Assembly (NCBI GenBank): GCA_034422115.1
Contig: DAOUJW010000026.1
Span: forward strand, 9,816-73,815
Source: DAOUJW01 sp034422115
GTDB lineage: Bacteria; Chloroflexota; Dehalococcoidia; Lucifugimonadales; UBA2985
Length of the DNA stretch: 64,000 nucleotides
Reading direction: 5' to 3'
The stretch's first letter is position 1. Every line of letters begins with the position of its first letter. A program made the position numbers and the translations under genes. The notes below the pieces were generated by a model. It was not told the origin of the DNA. It did no database searches and saw nothing but the letters and a program-made list of their open reading frames with translations. Below are positions 25,498 through 33,201 of this stretch, piece by piece.

Positions 25498-26379
25498 ATA
25501 CCGCTGGAAGCGCTGACTGACGGACTCCAGTTTCCCGAAGGCCCGGTGTGGGTGTCGGACGGCACGCTGTACGTCACGGAAACGGGCGGCGGTCGCATCA
25601 CCGCCATATCGCCCGACGGCTCCAGGCGCACTTTCGCCGAGACGGGCGGCTCGCCCAACGGCGCGGCCCTGGGGCCGGGCGGACTCATGTACGTTGCCAA
25701 CAACGGCGGCGAGGAGCCGGGGTACATACAGCGAATTGACGCGGACGGCCGCGTGGAGACCCTCTACGACGACTGCGACGGGCAGCCGTTCCACGGCCCC
25801 AACGACCTGATCTTCGACGCCCACGGCGGCTTCTACTTCACGGACCCGGCCTACGCAACCCGGGAGGGTGTGCAGAACGGCCACGTCTACTACGGCCTAG
25901 CGGACGGCACAGGGGTCAAGCGGCTCCAGTACTACTTCTACTTCCCCAACGGCATCGCCCTCAGCGCGGACGGCTCAACCCTGTACGTGAACGAGTCCCT
26001 GACCAGCCGCATCTGGGCCGTCCCCATCGAAAGCCCCGGCGTCCTGGCCCAGGTGGACGCGGGCGCCCGCGCCTATGCCCCTAGAGGCGGGTGGCCCAAC
26101 AACGCGCTGCTGACGACGGTGCCGCAGCCGGCTCAGCCGGACGGCCTGTGCCTGGACGAGGCGGGCAACCTGCTGATCGCCGCCCACGGCTCCGGGTGCG
26201 TCTCGGTGCACGCGCCGGATGGGACGCCACTCTCACGCATAGAGGTTGACGACGAGAGGGTGACCAACTGCTGCTTCGGCGGAGAGGACTTTCAGACGCT
26301 GTACATAACCCTGTCCGGCGTGGGCCACGTCGTCACCACGCGCTGGGAGAGGCCGGGACTCAAGCTGAACTGGCAATAG
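25498..26379 (+). CDS. SMP-30/gluconolactonase-family protein, apparent AUA start
   Basis: About 293 aa, six-bladed beta-propeller lactonase. Metal-binding elements: FPEGPVWVSDGTLYV, GGSPNGAALGPGG, FHGPNDLIFDAHGGFYFTD and FYFPNGIALSADGSTLYV. The family N-terminus (xLEALTDGLQFPEGP) starts at residue 2 of this frame. There is no ATG, GTG or TTG in front: the codon at 25498-25500 is ATA, 6 nt behind AGGAGG. The first normal start, GTG 25546, would delete the PEG metal ligand. So either AUA is used or a base is wrong. Confidence 0.85.
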   Translation: MPLEALTDGLQFPEGPVWVSDGTLYVTETGGGRITAISPDGSRRTFAETGGSPNGAALGPGGLMYVANNGGEEPGYIQRIDADGRVETLYDDCDGQPFHGPNDLIFDAHGGFYFTDPAYATREGVQNGHVYYGLADGTGVKRLQYYFYFPNGIALSADGSTLYVNESLTSRIWAVPIESPGVLAQVDAGARAYAPRGGWPNNALLTTVPQPAQPDGLCLDEAGNLLIAAHGSGCVSVHAPDGTPLSRIEVDDERVTNCCFGGEDFQTLYITLSGVGHVVTTRWERPGLKLNWQ

Positions 26380-26425
26380 CCTGGGGTGCAATAAGACCCG
26401 TCAATGAGTTACAATCCAGCCATAC

Positions 26426-26501
26426 GCGCCCGTAGCTCAGTGGATAGAGCATCGGTCTTCGGAACCGAGGGTCGGGGGTTCGAATCCCTCCGGGCGTGCC
26501 A
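26426..26501 (+). tRNA. tRNA-Arg (UCG)
   Basis: Acceptor GCGCCCG/CGGGCGT, D-stem GCTC/GAGC, anticodon stem TCGGT/ACCGA with loop CTTCGGA (anticodon TCG, reading CGA), T-arm GGGGG/CCCTC around TTCGAAT. Discriminator G, and CCA is encoded at 26499-26501. It lies between the lactonase gene and the selenoprotein gene, 39 bp before the latter. Confidence 0.95.
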
Positions 26502-26540
26502 TAAACAGGCGAATCTCATACCTGCCATATAGGAGGAGAC

Positions 26541-27053
26541 ATGGGCGAGAAGCTGCAACAGGGAGACAGGTTCCCTTCCCTCACGCTCAAACTGGTGAGC
26601 GGCGAGACCGTGACCATTCCCGACCAGATGCCAAGCCGGTACGTGGCGCTGCTCTTCTACCGGGGCCACTGGTGAAGCTACTGCCAGCGGCAGTTGGCCG
26701 CATGGGAGCAGAACAGGGCTGAGCTTGAGGAGCTTGGCGCAACCGTCTACGCCGTCAGCACCGGCACGCTTGAGGAGTCGCAGGAGGTAGCCGATAGAGG
26801 GCTGACCTTCCCCGTGGCCTACGGCGCAACCCGCGAGGACGCCGACAAGATAGGCGCATGGTGGGACGAGAACCGGGGCGGCTACATTCAGCCTGCGGAG
26901 TTCATACTGGGACGCGGCGGCGTTGTGCTTGGCTCCGTGTACGCCTCCGGCCCGGTGGGCCGTATGGGAGCGGACGAAGCCATGAGGCTCATCACCAGCC
27001 GCGAGCAGCGTCGCCGTGAGCAGGAGCAGGCAGAGGCCACGGCCGCGCGGTAG
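26541..27053 (+). CDS. peroxiredoxin-like selenoprotein (in-frame UGA as selenocysteine)
   Basis: ATG 26541 (AGGAGG before it) starts a frame of 171 codons with TGA as codon 45 (26673-26675). Both sides of the TGA are one AhpC/TSA-type thioredoxin-fold protein: KLQQGDRFPSLTL..., ALLFYRGHW-U-SYCQRQLAAW, then LEELGATVYAVSTGTLEES and AEFILGRGGVVLG. Homologues have C-x-Y-C here, so U-S-Y-C replaces the peroxidatic Cys by selenocysteine. A SECIS-like hairpin follows (separate entry). It likely reduces peroxides, using the nearby Cys as resolving partner. The alternative, a nonsense mutation, is unlikely because 126 codons downstream are intact and conserved. sel genes are not in the window. Confidence 0.88.
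26681..26711 (+). promoter_or_regulatory. bacterial SECIS element for the UGA at 26673
   Basis: CCA-GCGGC, loop AGTTG, GCCGC-(A)-TGG: an 8-bp stem with one bulged A (core 26684-26705), which CTG/CAG can extend across a 3-nt bulge. The apical loop starts 17 nt after the UGA and has G as second base. Known bacterial SECIS elements lie directly downstream of the UGA, with the loop about 16-37 nt away and a G among its first two bases for SelB recognition. Confidence 0.75.
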
Positions 27054-27084
27054 GGTTGGAAATCGTGAACAATATCGACGGGGT

Positions 27085-27162
27085 ACACCCCCTCTCTGAC
27101 TCTCCCCCTGCAGGGGGAGAGAAGTCCCTTCCCCCGGAACGGGGGAAGGTTAGGATGGGGGG
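27085..27162. repeat. family C intergenic repeat
   Basis: About 78 bp: CCCCCTCTCTGACTCTCCCCCTGCAGGGGGAGAGAAGTCCCTTCCCCC...GGGGGAAGGTTAGGATGGGGG. It contains two nested hairpins (CTCCCCCT/AGGGGGAG and CTTCCCCC/GGGGGAAG) inside outer CCCCC/GGGGG ends. A near-identical copy is at 63223-63304, and a broken one meets the poly-G end of the window. Confidence 0.8.
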
Positions 27163-27216
27163 ATCGACTCGGCATTGTCCGGCAACCTGTCCATTGACTA
27201 TACCGAGGACAGAAGT

Positions 27217-28323
27217 ATGAGCCATAGACCCATACGCATCGGCGTCATTGGCGTGGGCTTTGGCGCCACGGTCCAGATACCCGGCTTCCAGTCGGAGGGC
27301 GCGGAGGTCACGGCGGTGTGCGCGAGACGGGAGGAGCGTGCGCAGGAGGCTGCGGATCGCTTCGGCATTCCCCACGCATTCACGGACTACGAGGAGATGG
27401 TGAAGGCGGACTTCGTGGACGCCGTGAGCGTTGTCAGCCCCGTGCACCTGCACCATCCCATGACTATGGCCGCCCTGAACGCCGGCAAGCACGTCCTCTG
27501 CGAGAAGCCCTTTGCCCTTGACCAGGGCCAAGCGCGGGAGATGTGGCAAAAGGCAAAAGAGACGGGCGTTACGACAATGATTACCCACGAGTTCCGCTTT
27601 GCGTCCGGCAGGATGCGGGTGAAGGAGCTACTGGATGAGGGCTACCTCGGCGCGCTGAACATGGCCCTGGTAAAGCTGGCCAACGGCCCGCCGCGAGGCT
27701 TCCGGCCTCGTCCCATGACCGAACGGGACGACGCCGCGCTTGGCGGCGGCTTCCTGGGGGCGCTGGGCTCCCACTACATCGACTGCCTGCGCCACTGGTT
27801 CGGGGAGGTGACGTCGGCCTCCGGCCAGGCGTTCACACACTTCCCGGAGCGCACCGACCCATCCGGCAGCGTTGTCCAGTCCACCGCGGACGACACCTTC
27901 AACTTCACCCTGACCTTTGAGAGCGGCGGGTGGGCCAACATGACGGGCACCAACATCGCATCCTTCGGGCCTGGAGGCAGCATCGAGCTATACGGGCGTG
28001 ACGGAACGCTGGTCACGCCCCATGCGGGCAACGGCTACAACCCGCCGCCCCACGGCACGGTGCTGGGGGCCAGGCACGGGGACGAAGCCCTGTCGCAGCT
28101 GCCCATACCGGAGCGTCTGGAGCCCTTCGCCGACGACCGGGACGACCGGCTTATGCCCTTCCGCCTGCTGGTCCGGGAGTTCTTCCGCGGCATTCGCGAG
28201 GGCGCGTCGCCCGCGCCCAACTTCTACGACGGCTATCGCTGCCAGCAGGTGCTGGACGCCGTCCGGGAGTCGTCGGCATCGGGGCGCGTCGTGCACATCC
28301 CTCCTGAGGATGACAAGCCTTGA
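27217..28323 (+). CDS. Gfo/Idh/MocA-family oxidoreductase
   Basis: 368 aa. Rossmann domain with IGVIGVGFGATVQIPGF, the conserved HVLCEKPFAL (EKP catalytic lysine motif) and a C-terminal alpha/beta substrate domain with GGFLGALGSHYIDCLRHWFGE. Members oxidise or reduce sugars, inositols and related hydroxy compounds with NAD(P). ATG 27217 follows GAGGACAG; the frame is open slightly further upstream. The next gene (MBL hydrolase) starts 16 nt after its stop. Confidence 0.9.
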   Translation: MSHRPIRIGVIGVGFGATVQIPGFQSEGAEVTAVCARREERAQEAADRFGIPHAFTDYEEMVKADFVDAVSVVSPVHLHHPMTMAALNAGKHVLCEKPFALDQGQAREMWQKAKETGVTTMITHEFRFASGRMRVKELLDEGYLGALNMALVKLANGPPRGFRPRPMTERDDAALGGGFLGALGSHYIDCLRHWFGEVTSASGQAFTHFPERTDPSGSVVQSTADDTFNFTLTFESGGWANMTGTNIASFGPGGSIELYGRDGTLVTPHAGNGYNPPPHGTVLGARHGDEALSQLPIPERLEPFADDRDDRLMPFRLLVREFFRGIREGASPAPNFYDGYRCQQVLDAVRESSASGRVVHIPPEDDKP

Positions 28324-28339
28324 AGAAAGGAACGCTGGC

Positions 28340-29161
28340 ATGGAGATAACTCCTGGGATCCATCGCATAGAGAACGTAACCGGGAGCAACGCCGTCCTGC
28401 TGGTGGACGAGCAGATGGCCGTGGTGGACACGGGAATCTCCGGGAACGGGGACGCCATTGTCGACTACATCAGGAAGATAGGGCGAAGTCCCGGCGACTT
28501 GCGCTGGATTCTCGTCACCCACTTCCACTTCGACCACTCAGGCAGCGCCGCGGAGCTTCAGGAGTTGACCGGCGCGGATGTGGTGGCCCACAAGAACGAG
28601 ACCGAGCCCGGACCCGACGGCAAGCTGCTCCTCATCAAAGGGGATGAAGGCGAGGCGCCGCCTATCTGGTACCGATGGGCGCAGCGAGGCGTGGGCCGCA
28701 CCAGGGTCCGGAGGGAGTTCCACGACACCTTTGTTGATACGACCCTGGATGATGGTGACGTGCTCCCTATACTCGGCGGTATGCGCATCATCCATACGCC
28801 GGGCCACACGCCGGGCAGCATCTGCCCCATACTGGAAGGAGAGGAGGGGCCGCAGGTGCTCTTCCTGGGAGACTCCGTGCTCAACAACATCGACAGGCTT
28901 AGCCGGCCGCTCATGTGGGACCGCCGCAAGCGTCGCACCCTGGACGCCTCCCTTCACATGCTGAGGGAGCTTGAGGCGGAGGTGGCGTGCTTCGGCCACG
29001 GGCCTCCCCTGACCGAGGAGGTCATGGAGAGCGTGCGCGGCCTCACCAACCGCCCCTACGACCTGCCCACCTGGCGCATAGCCCTGAAGAACTGGGGCAC
29101 CCTTCGCAGGTGGCGGGCCAGCACCAGGGGCAAGGGCCACTGGGGCGCCAGCAAGCGGTAG
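28340..29161 (+). CDS. metallo-beta-lactamase-fold hydrolase
   Basis: 273 aa. ITPGIHRIENVTGSNAVLL begins the domain; VDTGISG, the metal site THFHFDHSG, IHTPGHTPGS and FLGDSVLNN complete the binuclear centre, with FGHGPPL as last His. The C-terminus is a basic helical tail (LKNWGTLRRWRASTRGKGH). ATG 28340 has AAGGA upstream. Co-oriented and tightly spaced with the Gfo/Idh gene, so it may act in the same catabolic route. It is distinct from the MBL protein at 21285. Confidence 0.88.
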   Translation: MEITPGIHRIENVTGSNAVLLVDEQMAVVDTGISGNGDAIVDYIRKIGRSPGDLRWILVTHFHFDHSGSAAELQELTGADVVAHKNETEPGPDGKLLLIKGDEGEAPPIWYRWAQRGVGRTRVRREFHDTFVDTTLDDGDVLPILGGMRIIHTPGHTPGSICPILEGEEGPQVLFLGDSVLNNIDRLSRPLMWDRRKRRTLDASLHMLRELEAEVACFGHGPPLTEEVMESVRGLTNRPYDLPTWRIALKNWGTLRRWRASTRGKGHWGASKR

Positions 29162-29191
29162 TCCTGCTGCGCCTTGGTTGTGGCAAAATGT

Positions 29192-29312
29192 ACCGCTCAC
29201 ACTGAGCTTGTCGAAGTGAGTGAGCGGTGTGCTGCGCCTGACCAACCCATGCGTAGGCGAGGGTCTACGGTGTGGATGCTAGTGACACTGGATTCCTGCG
29301 AAGGCAGGAATG
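29192..29312. repeat. family B and family A palindromes
   Basis: Between two convergent genes: a family B element at 29192-29229 (CCGCTCACACTGAGCTTGTCGAAGTGAGTGAGCGG) and a family A palindrome at 29291-29312 (GATTCCTGCGAAGGCAGGAAT). They could serve as bidirectional hairpin ends for both transcripts. Confidence 0.7.
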
Positions 29313-29350
29313 GTTGGGCGTGGGCGGCCTCGCGCTTGCCGCCGTGGAGT

Positions 29351-31261
29351 CTACCTACCTCTGGTCAAGTCCGCCCTGCGCCAGACCAGTGATCCCACAA
29401 AGGCAGCCAGCGCAAGGATCAACAGGATTATGCTGGACCCCCTTGCCATGCCTCCCAGGAAGGAGTCCGCCGCTAAGCGGATCGCTTCGGAGGCCTTGTC
29501 CACAACCAGGAACGCAGTGGGCCCGGCGTTGGAGTCCCTGAGCGCCTCCTCCCGCCAGGCTGCAAGCATCTCCGGCACTACGGCGTCCAGCAGGACGGTG
29601 TAGGTTATGGCCGCCATAGCGGCGGATATGCTGAGCACGGCGCTGGCCCAGGCCAGCCTGCTCCACCAGGTTCTCCCGCCCAGGAAGCCAATGGCCACAA
29701 GCAGCAACACAGCCAGCAGCAGGACGATGACGCGCACCAGCCAGGCGCGGCCCAGCTGGCCCCGGATCCTGTCCAGATCTGACACCGCCTCCTCGCCGCC
29801 GCTATCCCTCAGGCTCTGCCGCAGGTCGGCGTCCGTGAACGTCCATCCGTCGCGGAGGGCCGAGCGCAGGTCTTCCAGCGCCTCTACGTCGCCGCTGCCG
29901 CCGGTCTCCTGGAGGTCGGCGCGCAGGTCTGCGTCGGTGTATGTCCACCCCTGGCTGAACACCTCCCTGACGTAGTCCAGCGACTCCACGGCATCCTCGC
30001 CGCCGGCCTCCTCCAGGTCTTCGCGCATGTCGTCATGGGTGTAGACGACGTTGTCCGGTATCTCGTACCCAAAGGCGTTGACGAGTTCGTCCAGGTCAAC
30101 GACTTCCAGCTGCGGGGTGAGAATGCCCATCAGCGTGTCTTCCGTGACGCCCGGAGGGATGCATTGAGGGAGCTCGCCCTGGAGCATGGCCTCCACGTCG
30201 AGGGACGGCGAGCCTTCCCCGCACTCAGGCAGGTCGTCGAGAATATCTCGGAGCTTTATCCGGGCCAGCGCCGCGATAACCTCATCTGCGTTGCTCTTGC
30301 GCTCTGCTATGGGAACGACCACCCGGAAGGCCTCGGTCTCACCGATGACGTAAGGCCCGGCCGCGCTCACGACCGCCAGGGCCTGCTCCTTGAGCCACTC
30401 AGGAGGCACGCTGTCCAGGAAGGCAAGCATCACCTCCTCCCTTGTGACCGTAACGCCAAGGGGCAGGTAGACAACCTCAGGCACGTTATCCTCCAGCACG
30501 GGGTTGATCACGCCTTCGTACACAATCTGAAAGTCGTCCGCCTGTCTGAGCAGCGACTCTACCTCCGCCAGGGCTATGTGTGAGCGCTCGTCCAGCGCAA
30601 CCCTGACCTCCATCGTGTCCTTGTCCCCCACCAGGTAGGCCGTAGCCTCCGCCAGGGCCGCGTCCGCCTGGCCGGCAACCCACTCCTTGGGGAATGTCCT
30701 CTCTATTGAAGCGACCACGTCGTCCGTTACTATTGGCGCGCCGAGGGGCGCGGCGTTCTCGTCCTCCAGCGCGTCGTCTACCGCAGGCTTCACCAGTTCG
30801 TCCATAACGTGGTCGTAGAGCGTGTCGTAGGGAGTCAGCGTCCTGACCTCGTTGCTCAGGGCCAGAGCCCGGTCTTTCAGGGGAACATGGACATGGAAGT
30901 CGTCCCGCTTCCCGGCCAGGTAGCCGCCGACCTGATCGATGACCTGCTCCACCTGCTCCTGGAGCCACGCGGGGGGAATGACCTTGACTATGGAGTCCGG
31001 CACGTCGTCAATCACGACTGGCAGTACGACTTCCGTCAGCGTGTCGTCTTCGGAGGCGTACTCCTCCTTGAACTCCTCCACCGCCACCCTGGGCAGGTCC
31101 TCCAGGATGAAGGTGTACACCTGCGCCTTCTCCAACTGGTCCTTGTGGAACGCCGGCGACAGCAGCGACCCCTCCAGGTGGATGAGGAGCAGCCCGCCTA
31201 TCAGCAGCCACATGAAGAGCAGGCCGAGGGGTACGGCAAGCAGGCGTCTTACCCAGATCAT
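29351..31261 (-). CDS. repeat-built membrane protein of unknown function
   Basis: 636 aa. One N-terminal membrane helix (about 5-27) is followed by three repeats of about 100 residues (about 70-380), each carrying a P(P/K)xWxxxQ motif (IPPAWLQEQ, FPKEWVAGQ, VPPEWLKEQ), then Y(L/V)xGxxxxFxVxVPLxDR. Next are three repeats of about 34 residues (about 407-507) with the pattern T(H/D)xDLRxDLxExGGxxxVExLxxxR...GW. Three further TM segments lie near 508-528, 537-556 and 608-627. The body is therefore extracytoplasmic and anchored at both ends. I know no named family. It stands alone on the minus strand. Confidence 0.8.
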   Translation of the reverse strand: MIWVRRLLAVPLGLLFMWLLIGGLLLIHLEGSLLSPAFHKDQLEKAQVYTFILEDLPRVAVEEFKEEYASEDDTLTEVVLPVVIDDVPDSIVKVIPPAWLQEQVEQVIDQVGGYLAGKRDDFHVHVPLKDRALALSNEVRTLTPYDTLYDHVMDELVKPAVDDALEDENAAPLGAPIVTDDVVASIERTFPKEWVAGQADAALAEATAYLVGDKDTMEVRVALDERSHIALAEVESLLRQADDFQIVYEGVINPVLEDNVPEVVYLPLGVTVTREEVMLAFLDSVPPEWLKEQALAVVSAAGPYVIGETEAFRVVVPIAERKSNADEVIAALARIKLRDILDDLPECGEGSPSLDVEAMLQGELPQCIPPGVTEDTLMGILTPQLEVVDLDELVNAFGYEIPDNVVYTHDDMREDLEEAGGEDAVESLDYVREVFSQGWTYTDADLRADLQETGGSGDVEALEDLRSALRDGWTFTDADLRQSLRDSGGEEAVSDLDRIRGQLGRAWLVRVIVLLLAVLLLVAIGFLGGRTWWSRLAWASAVLSISAAMAAITYTVLLDAVVPEMLAAWREEALRDSNAGPTAFLVVDKASEAIRLAADSFLGGMARGSSIILLILALAAFVGSLVWRRADLTRGR

Positions 31262-31575
31262 CAGGGACGGCCCTCGACGCCCGATTTCATTGTTGTGTCG
31301 TTTCCATGGAGGTCAATACATTATGCCCGTTCAAGCTTGCGCGGGTAGCGGAGATAAGTATACAGCATTCCGGTTTATGGCGGATTCGTCCACAAGTACG
31401 TGGGAACCCTGAACGGCAAGCGCGATATTACGTATGAATAGAGGGATTGCCCAGTAGTTAGCGAAGAAGATATGGACAAAAATAGCGTATTGAAGGATAA
31501 TCTGATACTATAGCATCCGCAAAGTGCTTGGCGTCACAAACGCGACCCCCAGGTTGGGAAAGGAGTCTGATAGAG
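31262..31575. other. AT-rich divergent intergenic region
   Basis: 314 bp between divergent genes. It must hold the promoters of the repeat membrane protein and of the carboxyltransferase operon. The last 130 bp are AT-rich (ATGGACAAAAATAGCG, GATAATCTGATACTATAGC), and TGATACTAT near 31502-31510 could be an extended -10 box for the plus-strand operon. No repeat family or RNA structure was recognised. Confidence 0.4.
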
Positions 31576-33138
31576 ATGGCAATAGAGAGAGCAGCTTCCA
31601 GGAAACTGGAGGAGCTACAAAGACTGCGCGAGCAGTCCGCTTTGGGTGGCGGCCAGAAGCGCATAGATCAGCAGCATGAGCGCGGCAAGCTTACCGCCCG
31701 GGAGCGGATTGACGTCCTGATGGACAAGGGCACTTTCCAGGAGTTGGACTCCTTTGTGACCCACCGGGCCACCGACTTCGGCCTTGGCGAGAGCCACCAC
31801 CCGGGGGACTCAGTGGTGACCGGTTACGGAAAAGTAAATGGAAGATTGACATTTGTTTACGCCCACGACTTCACAGTAGTGGGCGGTTCAGTCTCTGAGG
31901 TGGTTGGCGAGAAGATCTGCAAGATTATGGACCTGGCGGTCAAGAACGGCGCGCCCATTGTGGGCCTGAACGACTCCGGCGGCGCCAGGATTCAGGAGGG
32001 CGTGGCCAGCCTAGCCGGTTTCGGCGAGATCATCCTTCGCAACACCCTGCTTTCGGGCGTGATTCCGCAGATTTCCGTCATCATGGGGCCTGCGGCCGGG
32101 GGCGCGGTCTACTCCCCTGCCCTGACCGACTTCATCTTCATGGTGAAGGGCACGGGCCAGATGTACATCACCGGGCCGGACGTCATCCGCGCCGCCACCG
32201 GCGAGGACATCACCCACGAGCAGCTTGGCGGCTGGCAGGTCCACTCTGAGGAGAGCGGCGTTGCCCACTTCGCCTACGACAACGACGAAGAGTGCCTGAA
32301 TGAGGTGCGCCGCCTCTTGAGCTTCCTGCCCCAGAACAACGGGGACGACGCCCCCTACCTGCCTCTCCTTGACCCCGTAGACAGGACTGACCCGGAGCTC
32401 CGGGAGATAATACCGGAAGAGCCGAACAGGCCCTACGATATGAAGGACGTGATTCGCCGGGTTGTGGACCAGGGCGAGTTCATGGAGATTCACCGGGACT
32501 ACGCCAGGAACATAATCGTTGGCTTTGCGCGGGTTGACGGCAAGCCTGTGGGCATAGTTGCCCAGCAGCCGCTCCACATGGCCGGCGTCCTGGACATCAA
32601 GTCTTCCATCAAGGCGGCGCGCTTCGTCCGCTTCTGCGACGCCTTCAACATACCGCTGGTCACGCTAATCGACGTGCCCGGCTTCCTGCCGGGGTCGGAC
32701 CAGGAGCGCGGCGGAGTCATCTTCCACGGCGCAAAACTGCTCTACGCCTACGCCGAGGCCACGGTGCCCAAGGTGAGCGTGCTCACTCGCAAGGCCTACG
32801 GCGGCGCTTACATCGTCATGAGCAGCAAGCACCTGAAGGGAGACATCAACTACGCCTGGCCGTCGGCGGAGATAGCGGTTATGGGGCCGGACGGCGCGGT
32901 GAACATCATCTATCGGGACGTTATCAGGCAGGCGGAGAACGAGCAGGAGACCCGGGACAAGCTTACGGAGGAGTATCGCGACAGGTTCAGCAACCCGTAC
33001 ATCGCCGCCAGCCGTGGGTTCATAGACGACATCATCGATCCCGCCGAGACCCGCCCCAAGATAATTCACGCGCTGGAGATGCTTCAGTACAAGCGGGACA
33101 GCCTTCCGCCAAAGAAGCATGGCAACCTGCCCTTGTAG
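31576..33138 (+). CDS. acyl-CoA carboxyltransferase (12S / MmdA / PccB-like)
   Basis: 520-aa biotin-dependent carboxyltransferase of the crotonase superfamily. N-half: GKLTARERIDVLMD, LNDSGGARIQEGV and MGPAAGGAVYSPA; C-half: LVTLIDVPGFLPGSDQE and RKAYGGAYIVMSSK. The same family serves as propionyl-CoA carboxylase beta, methylmalonyl-CoA decarboxylase alpha, and transcarboxylase 12S. The residue after GGAY is Ile rather than the Asp I recall for propionyl-specific PccB, so acyl preference is uncertain. ATG 31576 lies behind AAAGGAG. The next gene is a 5S-biotin fusion, making a transcarboxylase a real possibility. Confidence 0.93.
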   Translation: MAIERAASRKLEELQRLREQSALGGGQKRIDQQHERGKLTARERIDVLMDKGTFQELDSFVTHRATDFGLGESHHPGDSVVTGYGKVNGRLTFVYAHDFTVVGGSVSEVVGEKICKIMDLAVKNGAPIVGLNDSGGARIQEGVASLAGFGEIILRNTLLSGVIPQISVIMGPAAGGAVYSPALTDFIFMVKGTGQMYITGPDVIRAATGEDITHEQLGGWQVHSEESGVAHFAYDNDEECLNEVRRLLSFLPQNNGDDAPYLPLLDPVDRTDPELREIIPEEPNRPYDMKDVIRRVVDQGEFMEIHRDYARNIIVGFARVDGKPVGIVAQQPLHMAGVLDIKSSIKAARFVRFCDAFNIPLVTLIDVPGFLPGSDQERGGVIFHGAKLLYAYAEATVPKVSVLTRKAYGGAYIVMSSKHLKGDINYAWPSAEIAVMGPDGAVNIIYRDVIRQAENEQETRDKLTEEYRDRFSNPYIAASRGFIDDIIDPAETRPKIIHALEMLQYKRDSLPPKKHGNLPL

Positions 33139-33201
33139 CGGCCTGACTCTATCCAGGCCACTATCCTCTCCAACACCCTTCCTGTGGCGGAGGGGGAGGT
33201 T

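Noticed and set aside
27085..27162. CRISPR-like or riboswitch-like element
   Set aside because: No spaced direct repeats; the nested hairpins recur as a dispersed repeat (63223-63304), not as a leader of a particular gene family. No CRISPR array was seen anywhere in the window.
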